From NCBI GenBank assembly GCA_964529265.1, contig CAZGVW010000245.1:1-15957 (forward strand): a stretch of 15,957 nt of DNA, given 5' to 3'. The notes beneath the pieces were generated by a model. It was not told the DNA's origin and made no database searches. It saw only the letters and a list, made by a program, of their open reading frames with translations. Positions within the stretch are counted from its first letter, which is position 1. The number at the start of each line of letters is the position of its first letter. A program made the position numbers and the translations under genes. The DNA is from CAZGVW01 sp964529265. Its GTDB lineage: Bacteria > Planctomycetota > Phycisphaerae > Phycisphaerales > UBA1924. Of this stretch, positions 1-6,597 are shown piece by piece.

Positions 1-146
1 CGGTGCTGATTGGGGAGAAGGCAGGGCAAGTCGGCCGCGGAGGTGGCGGGCGGTAGCGCGTGAAGAAGCGCGAGGGCGATTGCCGCGGCGAGGCCTCCGG
101 CGGGTGCGACTCCGCCGCGGGATAGGAAAGAACGGCGGTGGTTCAT
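1..146 (-). CDS. Partial CDS: N-terminus of a Tat-signal secreted protein
   Basis: Reading the minus strand from the ATG at 146 gives 48 codons without a stop before the window edge. The protein begins MNHRRSFLSRGG, followed by a small-residue and hydrophobic stretch (AAAIALALLHAL) and an A-x-A-like end near TSAAD. This is a twin-arginine signal peptide pattern (RRSFL, n-region, hydrophobic core, probable cleavage after about residue 38). The start lies 31 bp after the stop of the HzsA-related gene, so the two are probably co-transcribed. The Shine-Dalgarno is poor (an AGGG about 10 nt upstream). In Planctomycetota many Tat-exported proteins (DUF1501, oxidoreductase and similar families) begin this way, but the mature part is outside the window, so the function cannot be named. 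The signal peptide is seen; the export route is an inference from the motif. Confidence 0.7.
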   Translation of the reverse strand, partial: MNHRRSFLSRGGVAPAGGLAAAIALALLHALPPATSAADLPCLLPNQH

Positions 147-177
147 AAAGGGGCGCCCTGGCGTTTTCTTTATCGGC

Positions 178-2856
178 TCAATCACCCCACGCCCCGAGGA
201 GGAGCGCGAGGTCAGCCGCGGTGACGGCGCCATCGGCGTTGATATCCGCGGCGGGGGGTGTGTGCGTGCCCCAGGCGCCGAGGAGGAGCGCGAGGTCCGC
301 GGCGGTGATGGCGCCATCGAAGTTGACGTCGCCGGGCGGGGGCGCGGGCCAATCGATGGCTGTGCGATGCTCGCCGCGGGCGATGACTTCAATCTCGCCG
401 AGCGCCGCGGCGGGGGCGCCGAGGAAGTCGCCGGTGGTGTTGATGATTTCGACGCGAACGGACCGGGCGAGGAGGTCATCGAAGGGGGCTTCGCTGCCGG
501 TGGTGGTGAGGTTCTGGAGGGTGGCGCGGGCAATCTCGCCGGCAGCGTTCTCGTGCGTGAAGAGGCGGATGCGGACCTCGCCGACGTCAACCGTGGATTC
601 GCCAGCCTCGCCCGTGCGCGGCGCATAGACGCGCACGCCGCGGATGGAGACGGGGACGGGGAATGAAAGATCCACCCATTGCCCGACGGTCTCGCCGGGC
701 GCGCTCGACCAGTAATCCTCGACGGCGCCCTTGAGCACGCGGCGATCGATGAGGCCCATGAAGGATTCATCCGTGCGCCAGGAAGATGCGGTGACGGCGG
801 CGCCGGGCGCGACGTTGGAGAACACGGCGTCGTCCACGTGGACATCAGTGGACATGAGCGAGTGCCCCGCGTGGCATCCGATGCAGAGGAGCGACGAGCC
901 GGGGAGGATGAAGTTGTGCCCGGCGACTTGCGCTGCGCCGTTGGTTTCATGCCCGCCGGTGGTGGGAAGTTCGAAGCCGGGCGCGGGGCCGCGGATCTGC
1001 TCGAACACGGGCACACCCACGGGCGCACCCTCCATGATGATGGAGCCATCGGGCTCGATCGTCTGCTGAAGCGCCAGGATGGGCCAATCGAGCGGCGCGG
1101 CCGTGCCGGGGCTGGTCCGCTGATGGTCCACGTAGATGATGAACGTTTCGGCGGAGCCGACGGGCGGGGCGCTCACGATGTCCACGTCAACATCGGCGTT
1201 GGCGTAGACGTTGAGGGGATAGATGAGCCCGATGGAGATGGGCGCGAGAGATGCGCCGGGCGCAGGCGGGAGGAGCGGGGGCCCCGACTCCGAGGGGTCG
1301 TCGCGGTAGGTATCGCGCCCGATGGGCGGCACGGTGCGCGCGGTGAGCGCGCGGGCGCGCACTTCGGAAGCGCCGATCTCGTCCCACACGAGGGCCATCG
1401 CGCCGGTGGCGGGGTCGAACGTGTACAGGCCGTAATCCTGGTGGATGTTCGGCGCCCAGGAAAGGACGATGCGCCCATCCGGCAGCGGCTCCGGCTCCGC
1501 GGCATATCTTCCCCACAGGACGCCCGTGGAAGGCGCCGCGCCGCCCAGAACAGGCGCTCCATCCTCATCCGTGACCCCGATGAGCGCCGTGCGCACCCCC
1601 ACGCCGCGCTCGAGGCGGATGACCCCGCCGAAGCCGCCCGCATCCGTCATGTTCATCATCGGGAAGAAGTTGGCGAACAGTGCGCCGCGGCTATCAAAAC
1701 CGCCGCCGTAGGCGTGGTTCGGCGCCTCGTCGCGCCCGGCCCCGGAGAAGAGCGCCAGGTCGCCGCCATCCGTGCGGATGTGCACCACCTGCCAGTGGTT
1801 GCGCTCGAACGACGGCGCAGCGATGTGCCCGCCTTGGTTAATCGTCAGCCCGCCGTGCTGGATGAAGCCCGCGCCGGGATCCAGCGGATCCATCTCGATG
1901 GTCGTGAAATCGTTGATGGGGAACCGGTGGTTGCGCCACCAGCGGAAGTACACGATATTGCCGGTTAAGGGATCCACCAGCGGCCGCTCCGCGCCGTTGC
2001 GCTCCGCAGTGATGCGGATCAGCCGCGAGCCATCCGTGTTCACGACGTGCAGGTTCGAGGTGCGCGCGCCGTCATAGTGCGCAAACGAAGGCCAGCGCGT
2101 GGAGGCGAAGCAGATGCGCCCATCCGGCAGGAACACGGGGTCGAAATCGTCGTAGCCGCGCAGGCCCGCCGCGGCGGCGCCGAACTGCGAGTAATCGAGG
2201 AGGTCCTGATCGGAAAACGTGACCTGGCGCAGATCCGAACCATCCGCGCGAATCGTGTAGATCCGCCACCCATCCACCACCGCGCCCGGCGCTCCGTCAT
2301 AGTCGCCCGCGGGCAGACCCGCGAACGCGATCACCGCGCCGTCATACGACACCGCCGGCGCATTCACATCGATGAGATCGAGCGACGCCGGCCCGGGATT
2401 CGCGCCATCGATCAGCGTGCGCACGCTTCCATCCGCCTCGCGCACGAGCAGGCGCCCCGGCGGCGCAGGCCGCGTGCGGCTCCACGGGCCCACACCCGGC
2501 ATATCGCGCGGAATCGACCAATGCGCCGTGCCCCCCGGATTGATCGCGCGCGATACGAACACGATCGGGACATCCAGCGCCGCCTGCGGGCACACGCCGC
2601 ACGCCGCGGCGTGCGCCGCGAGATACTCCGTGCGGTCCAGCGCATCGATAACGCCATTCCCCGTGAAATCCGCCAGCGGATCCAGCGCCGCGTGCGCGAA
2701 CTCGAACAGATCGATATCCGCCTGCGTCAGCGCCCCGTCGTGGTTCAGATCGACCGCGCATCCTTCGCACGGATCGAGCGCGCCCGCCCCCGCAAGCGGC
2801 GAGCACAGCACAGCAACCCCAATCCACGCCAACGCCCGGCGATGCCCCGATCGCAT
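178..2856 (-). CDS. Secreted HzsA-related propeller protein with a CXXCH motif and dockerin-like repeats at both ends
   Basis: The product has 892 residues. The ATG is set by a strong AGGAGGG at 2862-2868. A Sec signal peptide (residues 1 to about 26) ends in hydrophobic AVLCSPLAGAGA. Residues about 33-90 hold a first pair of calcium-loop repeats (DLNHDGALTQAD; then DFTGNGVIDALD). The middle has TolB-like propeller motifs such as FLPDGRICFASTRW, IRADGSDLRQVTF and PDGRIVLSW, as in proteins annotated HzsA-related after the alpha subunit of hydrazine synthase. A single CIGCH at residues 658-662 is a possible c-type haem site. Residues about 680-830 look like an F5/8-type (discoidin) beta sandwich (VTASSWRTDE; WVDLSFPVPVSIRGVRVYAP). 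The last 51 residues are two dockerin-like repeats ending LLGAWG. The enzyme activity is unknown. One CXXCH alone is no proof of haem and does not make this a hydrazine synthase. It probably acts outside the cytoplasm, with the Tat protein encoded downstream. Confidence 0.85.
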   Translation of the reverse strand: MRSGHRRALAWIGVAVLCSPLAGAGALDPCEGCAVDLNHDGALTQADIDLFEFAHAALDPLADFTGNGVIDALDRTEYLAAHAAACGVCPQAALDVPIVFVSRAINPGGTAHWSIPRDMPGVGPWSRTRPAPPGRLLVREADGSVRTLIDGANPGPASLDLIDVNAPAVSYDGAVIAFAGLPAGDYDGAPGAVVDGWRIYTIRADGSDLRQVTFSDQDLLDYSQFGAAAAGLRGYDDFDPVFLPDGRICFASTRWPSFAHYDGARTSNLHVVNTDGSRLIRITAERNGAERPLVDPLTGNIVYFRWWRNHRFPINDFTTIEMDPLDPGAGFIQHGGLTINQGGHIAAPSFERNHWQVVHIRTDGGDLALFSGAGRDEAPNHAYGGGFDSRGALFANFFPMMNMTDAGGFGGVIRLERGVGVRTALIGVTDEDGAPVLGGAAPSTGVLWGRYAAEPEPLPDGRIVLSWAPNIHQDYGLYTFDPATGAMALVWDEIGASEVRARALTARTVPPIGRDTYRDDPSESGPPLLPPAPGASLAPISIGLIYPLNVYANADVDVDIVSAPPVGSAETFIIYVDHQRTSPGTAAPLDWPILALQQTIEPDGSIIMEGAPVGVPVFEQIRGPAPGFELPTTGGHETNGAAQVAGHNFILPGSSLLCIGCHAGHSLMSTDVHVDDAVFSNVAPGAAVTASSWRTDESFMGLIDRRVLKGAVEDYWSSAPGETVGQWVDLSFPVPVSIRGVRVYAPRTGEAGESTVDVGEVRIRLFTHENAAGEIARATLQNLTTTGSEAPFDDLLARSVRVEIINTTGDFLGAPAAALGEIEVIARGEHRTAIDWPAPPPGDVNFDGAITAADLALLLGAWGTHTPPAADINADGAVTAADLALLLGAWGD

Positions 2857-3209
2857 GGACGCCCTCCTGATCCGCGCACCCGTCGCGGGCGCAAGTCACC
2901 CGCCCCGGCCGCTGCCGTCCAGAGTACCCCATCCGCCCCCAGCGCCCAGCGGCTCGGCCGGGACACGTCGCCCACACGCCCCCTTTCCGCCCCAATTTTC
3001 CCGTCCTGGCCCACTATTCGCAAACTGTTCGCATACTTCGGGCCCGCCGGCCACGCCTCTCCGCGGCTGGGGCTTGCATTGTCAAGCCGGGCGCTCGATG
3101 CTGCACGTTCGGTGGGGCGGGCGAGCGCGATTCCGGATCAAGACATCCGGCAAAATCGGCTCGGCCTCGCGCCCCGTGGGCCTGAACCACGACAAGGAGA
3201 CAGACGAAA
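2857..3209. other. Divergent intergenic region with two TTCGCA repeats 11 bp apart
   Basis: This 353-bp stretch separates two divergent genes and carries no gene I can support. It is G+C rich except around 3013-3040, where TTCGCA occurs at 3017-3022 and again at 3028-3033, one helical turn apart, with another TTCG at 3038. That is the pattern expected of a tandem operator. A minus-strand promoter candidate overlaps it. For the plus-strand gene I see only weak matches (TTGCAT 3074-3079 with GATGCT 3097-3102; CAAAAT at 3151-3156), so I do not call its promoter. Confidence 0.4.
2995..3023 (-). promoter_or_regulatory. Candidate sigma70-like promoter for the HzsA-related gene
   Basis: On the minus strand TTGCGA (3018-3023) lies 17 bp before GAAAAT (2995-3000); each matches the consensus at 4 of 6 positions. 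The predicted start, near 2988, leaves a leader of about 130 nt. The -35 box overlaps the TTCGCA direct repeats at 3017-3033. The call rests on pattern matching alone. Confidence 0.35.
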
Positions 3210-4709
3210 ATGGCCACCGCAGTCGCAACCCGCGCGCCCTCCAAGGGCGCGAAGAAAAGCGCCGCCCCGAAGATCACCGCGCGCAAACTCCTCATCAACA
3301 ACGAATGGGTTGACGCGAAATCGAAGAAAACCTTCGAGACCATCAACCCCGCCACCGGCGAAGCGATCTGCGAGGTTGCCGAGGCGGATGCCGCGGACGT
3401 GGAGCTCGCCGTCCGCGCCGCCCGCGCCGCCTTCGAAACCGGCCCCTGGCGCACCACCGCCGCCTCCCGCCGCGGGGCCCTCCTGTATCGCCTGGCCGAC
3501 CTCATCGAAGAGAACATCCAGGAGATCGCCGAACTCGAGACGCTCGATAACGGCAAGCCGCTGAACGATGCGCTCAACGCCGATCTCCCGCTCACCATCG
3601 CCTGCTACCGCTACTACGCAGGCTGGGCGGACAAGGTCCACGGCAAGACCATCCCCATTAACGGCCCCTATTTCTGCTACACGCGCCACGAACCCATCGG
3701 CGTCGTCGGCCAGATCATCCCGTGGAACTTCCCGCTGCTCATGCAGGCGTGGAAACTCGGCCCCGCGCTCGCCACAGGCAACACCGTCGTGATGAAGCCC
3801 GCCGAGCAGACTCCCCTCACCGCCCTCCGCATCGGCGAACTGCTCGTCGAAGCCGGCTTCCCCGCGGGCGTGGTGAACATCCTCCCCGGCTATGGCCCCA
3901 CCGCCGGCGCCGCGATCTCCAGGCACATGGATGTCGATAAGGTCGCCTTCACCGGCTCCACCGAGGTCGGCCACCTCATCATGGAAGCCGCGGCCAAGAG
4001 CAACCTCAAGAACGTCACGCTCGAACTCGGCGGCAAGAGCCCCAACATCGTCTTCGCCGACGCCGACATGGACCAGGCCGTCGAAGGCTCGCACTTCGGC
4101 CTCTTCTTCAACCAGGGCCAGTGCTGCTGCGCCGGCTCCCGCCTGTTCGTCGAGGATAAGTGCTACGACGCCTTCGTCGAGAAAGCCGTGAAGCGCGCCA
4201 AGCAGCGCAAAGTGGGCGATCCCTTCGACACCAGGACCGAGCAGGGCCCGCAGGTCGATAAGGAGCAGTTCGAGAAGGTCATGGGCTACATCGAATCCGG
4301 CCGCAAGCAGGGCGCCAAACTCCTCTGCGGCGGCGGCCGCGTCGGCGACCGCGGCTACTTCATCGAGCCCACCATCTTCACCGACGTGAAGGACGACATG
4401 AAGATCGCCAAGGAGGAGATCTTCGGCCCGGTCATGAGCATCATCCGCTTCAAGTCCATCGATGAGGTCGTGAAGCGAGCCAACGCCACGAACTACGGCC
4501 TCGCCGCGGCCGTCTGGACCCGCGACATCACCAAGGCCCACGCGATCGCCAACGGCGTCCGCGCCGGCACGGTGTGGGTGAACTGCTACGACGTCTTCGA
4601 CGCCGCGGCCCCCTTCGGCGGCTTCAAGATGTCCGGCATCGGCCGCGAACTCGGCGAATACGGCCTGCAGCAGTACACCGAGGTGAAGACGGTGACTGTG
4701 AAGCTGTGA
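3210..4709 (+). CDS. NAD(P)-dependent aldehyde dehydrogenase (ALDH1/2 class)
   Basis: The product has 499 residues, the usual size of class 1/2 aldehyde dehydrogenases, which oxidise aldehydes to carboxylic acids with NAD(P)+. The ATG follows AAGGAGA at suitable spacing. The set of active-site residues is complete: Asn173 in IIPWNFPLLM, the cofactor-binding GSTEVG at 249-254, the general base Glu272 in LELGGKSP, and nucleophile Cys306 in FNQGQCCCAGSR. The Asn-Glu-Cys spacing (99, then 34) equals that of human ALDH2 (169, 268, 302). EEIFGPV and PFGGFKMSGIGRELG near the C-terminus are also typical. The first 25 residues form an Ala/Lys-rich extension before the usual start of the fold (KLLINNEWV) and do not look like a signal peptide, so the enzyme is probably cytosolic. 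The exact substrate cannot be read from the sequence; retinal, acetaldehyde or betaine-aldehyde-type activities are all possible. It appears to be a single-gene transcript closed by the hairpin at 4761-4795. Confidence 0.95.
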   Translation: MATAVATRAPSKGAKKSAAPKITARKLLINNEWVDAKSKKTFETINPATGEAICEVAEADAADVELAVRAARAAFETGPWRTTAASRRGALLYRLADLIEENIQEIAELETLDNGKPLNDALNADLPLTIACYRYYAGWADKVHGKTIPINGPYFCYTRHEPIGVVGQIIPWNFPLLMQAWKLGPALATGNTVVMKPAEQTPLTALRIGELLVEAGFPAGVVNILPGYGPTAGAAISRHMDVDKVAFTGSTEVGHLIMEAAAKSNLKNVTLELGGKSPNIVFADADMDQAVEGSHFGLFFNQGQCCCAGSRLFVEDKCYDAFVEKAVKRAKQRKVGDPFDTRTEQGPQVDKEQFEKVMGYIESGRKQGAKLLCGGGRVGDRGYFIEPTIFTDVKDDMKIAKEEIFGPVMSIIRFKSIDEVVKRANATNYGLAAAVWTRDITKAHAIANGVRAGTVWVNCYDVFDAAAPFGGFKMSGIGRELGEYGLQQYTEVKTVTVKL

Positions 4710-4760
4710 GAGGGGTCTTGGGGGGCCCGGCTTGGCCGGGGTCGCCATTTTGAGTGAGTT

Positions 4761-4795
4761 AGGAAGGCCCGTCCCTGTGAGGGGGCGGGCTTCCT
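4761..4795 (+). terminator. Hairpin terminator after the aldehyde dehydrogenase gene
   Basis: The arms AGGAAG..CCCGTCCC (4761-4775) and GGGGGCGGGCTTCCT (4781-4795) pair around a TGTGA loop with one bulge and one G-T wobble, giving a stem of about 14 bp, 52 bp after the stop codon. The following bases (CCTTG) are not a clean U-run, so it may be a weak or factor-assisted terminator. Confidence 0.5.
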
Positions 4796-4969
4796 CCTTG
4801 CTTGAAGACGGCCCGTTCCGGGGCGATGGCGTGAAGGCCGGACCGGGTCGTTCGGCCCACGGCCCGATGGAGCCGCTCGCCGGAGGGCATCAACTCCTCA
4901 GGAACCGGGCCTTCCGAGGCCGATTCTTGTATCCGGAGTTCAGCCGGCTCTACCGGGAGACATACCCCT

Positions 4970-5353
4970 TTGACCACAGACCAGACCCCTCCTATTTACG
5001 ATCCACATTGTGCGCTGTCTTGGTTCGCCCAGTGGCTTCGTCGATGGTGCGACGGAGAATGGGAGCAGCACTATGGGATCTCAATAGAAAGCACGAGCGA
5101 CCCCGGCTGGCGCGTTATCATCAACCTTGACGAAACGGATCTTGAGAGCAAGAGCTTTGATCTTCTAGAAGAGGGACAGTACTCTCCCAACTCCCCCTGG
5201 CTGAGATGCCATATCATTGATGACTACGATCACCCCATTCGCGGCTTTTCGAAGCGTGTATTTATGGCCACGTGTAGCCTTGGCCTTGTCGGACGAGCGC
5301 TGGAAGTGTTTAGGGTGTGGGCAACTGATCAGGGGCATGCAGATTCTGCATGA
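4970..5353 (+). CDS. Imm53-family immunity protein, TTG start, without a visible toxin
   Basis: The product has 127 residues. I recognise the Imm53 core: a Trp-rich N-terminus (LSWFAQWLRRW), then CDGEWEQHYGISIES and DPGWRVIINLDETDLES, and an ending in LEVFRVWA. The family is normally about 100 residues (W..Y..CDGDWEH.YGI.I.T.DNPGW.V.IDL). Imm53 proteins are predicted to neutralise polymorphic toxins of interbacterial competition; this is known from genome-context surveys rather than detailed biochemistry. The start is a TTG with GGGAGA (4955-4960) nine bases upstream; the next in-frame codons upstream do not look coding. G+C is about 52-53% in the lines I counted, against about 65% in the ALDH gene and over 75% in pntB, which suggests recent transfer. 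Neither neighbour is a toxin, so it may be an orphan defence against toxins of competitors. The 3' end overlaps a small opposing ORF by 44 bp. Confidence 0.8.
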   Translation: MTTDQTPPIYDPHCALSWFAQWLRRWCDGEWEQHYGISIESTSDPGWRVIINLDETDLESKSFDLLEEGQYSPNSPWLRCHIIDDYDHPIRGFSKRVFMATCSLGLVGRALEVFRVWATDQGHADSA

Positions 5354-5480
5354 AGGCCTCATTGACTCGGGCCTCCCGCTTCAGGATTGAGGCATAGTCG
5401 GGCCAGCGTTCATCGCCGACGAACGTCGCGGGAACCGCGCTCCCGCCCAACAGCCGCGTCGAAGCCTTTATCGTCACCAT
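5310..5480 (-). CDS. Small hypothetical ORF, possibly a gene remnant
   Basis: From the ATG at 5480 (MVTIKAST) there are 56 codons to a TAA inside the 3' end of the Imm53 gene. The frame is open further upstream (ATG at 5525, GTG at 5597), but that part is Ala/Arg-rich and looks like chance reading. The 56-residue part has a balanced composition (FVGDERWPDYASILKREARV) and plausible codons, more like a real protein than a shadow frame. I recognise no family and see no good ribosome site. It could be the C-terminal scrap of a gene that arrived with the Imm53 patch, or chance. A function cannot be given. Confidence 0.25.
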   Translation of the reverse strand: MVTIKASTRLLGGSAVPATFVGDERWPDYASILKREARVNEAFMQNLHAPDQLPTP

Positions 5481-5589
5481 CCCCGCGCCCGGCCCGGCCG
5501 CCCTTGCCGCCGCATGCGCCTTCATGGCCCCCCGGCGCCGCCTGAACTGATGCGCGACCGGCCGCGCTCCACCCGCGGAGCGCCGCACG

Positions 5590-6090
5590 TCACACACCCT
5601 GCGCCAGCGCCTTCCCCAGCCGCGCCCGCTTCTCGCGCAGAAACTTCAGGTGGTGGTCCACGTGCCACACATAGAGATCCACGAACCGCGCCAGCGTCAT
5701 CGGCCCGTTCTCGGAATGAATCCCCTCGCGCGCAAAGGCCTCGTCCGGCAGTGAGCGCAGGATCGACGCCGTCAGCGCCCGATTCAGCGCGAACATCTCC
5801 GCCGCCGCCGCGGCGTCCTGCCGGTCATACGCCAGCCGCTCCACGAACGCGTTCTCGTCATACGGAATCAGCGCCGGCCGATCCATCGCGATGATGCGCT
5901 TCATCCGCTCGCTCGCCACCAGGTCGCTGTCGAGCAGGTGCAGCACAATCTCCTGAATCGTCCACTTCCCCGGCGCGCCCGGCGCCGGCGGCGCCAGCAG
6001 ATCCTCCCGCGAAAGCCCGCGGATCGCCTCCCCCACCCGCGGCCCCCCCGCGGCAAACGCTTCAATCCTGTTCCTGTCCATGCCCGCCAT
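5590..6090 (-). CDS. DinB/YfiT-like putative metal-binding protein
   Basis: The product has 166 residues from the ATG at 6090 (MAGMDRNRIEAF), or 163 from the ATG at 6081. Both lack a good Shine-Dalgarno, so the start is uncertain. The open frame continues upstream to 6477, but that part is translated repeat DNA and is excluded. Family marks are KWTIQEIVLHLLDSD, with His51, and YVWHVDHHLKFL near the end, with His143, His146 and His147. These fit the three-histidine metal site of the four-helix DinB_2/YfiT superfamily. An internal PYDEN and the HSENGPMTL stretch resemble YfiT-type proteins. Known relatives include thiol transferases acting on bacillithiol or mycothiol and putative metal-dependent hydrolases; which reaction occurs here is unknown. 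It is in the same direction as the pnt genes but separated from pntB by about 500 bp of repeats, so shared transcription is uncertain. Confidence 0.85.
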   Translation of the reverse strand: MAGMDRNRIEAFAAGGPRVGEAIRGLSREDLLAPPAPGAPGKWTIQEIVLHLLDSDLVASERMKRIIAMDRPALIPYDENAFVERLAYDRQDAAAAAEMFALNRALTASILRSLPDEAFAREGIHSENGPMTLARFVDLYVWHVDHHLKFLREKRARLGKALAQGV

Positions 6091-6130
6091 TGTAGGTGAA
6101 GACAGGAACGCAGAGGAACGCGGAGAGTGA

Positions 6131-6210
6131 ACACAGAGGAAGACAGAGGAAGACGGAGGAAGACAGAGGAAGACAGAGGAAGACAGAGGAAGACAAGGGA
6201 AGACAGGCGG
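6131..6210. repeat. 10-bp tandem repeat, about eight units
   Basis: Eight consecutive 10-mers follow the pattern AGACAGAGGA: the first reads ACACAGAGGA, four are exact, and three near-copies carry changes (AGACGGAGGA; AGACAAGGGA; AGACAGGCGG). The strand is nearly pure purine. A 10-bp unit is not a multiple of three, which argues against selection for protein coding. Copy number is likely to vary by slippage. Confidence 0.85.
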
Positions 6211-6410
6211 GAGATCAAGGGAAAGACCGGGCCAATCGCCCAAACGCGGTCTCGAACGCCTGCCGTGCCACACGAACAGCGGACTCCGCGCGTTGGACCT
6301 GTGCGGCCCGCTCGCTGCCCTCCTCTCTCCCCCATTTCTCTTTTCTACTTCTTCTTGTTCTTGTTCTTCTTCTTCCCTCTTCCTTCTTCCTTCTTCCTCC
6401 TCCTGTCTCT

Positions 6411-6483
6411 TCCTGACCCTCCCTCTTCCTGCTTCCTCTGTGTTCCTCTGTGTCCCCTCTGTGCCCTCTGTGTTCAACTCTTC
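6411..6483. repeat. Direct repeat copy A (pyrimidine-rich, about 73 bp)
   Basis: It runs from TCCTGACC to CAACTCTTC and has several CCTCTGTG motifs inside. It matches the stretch at 6518-6589 with only a few substitutions and single-base gaps, at an offset of about 107 bp. Confidence 0.8.
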
Positions 6484-6517
6484 CCTTCTGCTTTTCTCAC
6501 CGCCCCCCGCCTCCTCT

Positions 6518-6589
6518 TCCTGACCCCCTCTTCCTGCCTTCCTCTGTGTTCCTCTGCGCTCCCTCTGTGTCCTCTGTGTTCAACTCTTC
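6518..6589. repeat. Direct repeat copy B (pyrimidine-rich, about 72 bp)
   Basis: Second copy of the unit at 6411-6483. It ends eight bases from the pntB stop codon, so the repeat abuts the end of the gene. Confidence 0.8.
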
Positions 6590-6597
6590 TCTTCGGC

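Larger units (their letters stand above)
6097..6597. repeat. Composite purine/pyrimidine repeat region with inverted ends
   Basis: The whole gap between the DinB-like gene and the pntB stop codon is repetitive. The left block (6097-6228) is almost pure purine on the plus strand; the right block (6332-6597) is almost pure pyrimidine; a roughly 100-bp mixed G+C-rich spacer lies between them. The 12-mer TGAACACAGAGG (6128-6139) recurs inverted as CCTCTGTGTTCA at 6465-6476 and 6571-6582, so a transcript could fold the two blocks into a long imperfect hairpin. Open frames crossing it give low-complexity peptides (Glu/Arg-rich one way, Ser/Phe/Leu/Pro-rich the other) and are not genes. I see no transposase, target-site duplication or CRISPR-like spacers. 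Confidence 0.8.

Noticed and set aside
178..2856. Reading the HzsA-related protein as a true hydrazine synthase subunit (anammox)
   Set aside because: It has only one CXXCH, no hzsB or hzsC neighbour, and extra discoidin and dockerin-like domains. Only the propeller region is shared in type.
3138..4748. Long minus-strand frame opposite the aldehyde dehydrogenase
   Set aside because: It is a mirror frame of a gene with all ALDH active-site residues; it has no domain or ribosome site.
4732..5130. Plus-strand frame before Imm53, considered as a toxin remnant
   Set aside because: It has no toxin motif, starts within the ALDH terminator region, and its later part is an out-of-frame reading of the Imm53 gene.
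6131..6210. Possible CRISPR array
   Set aside because: The units are 10 bp with no spacers, so this is a simple tandem repeat.
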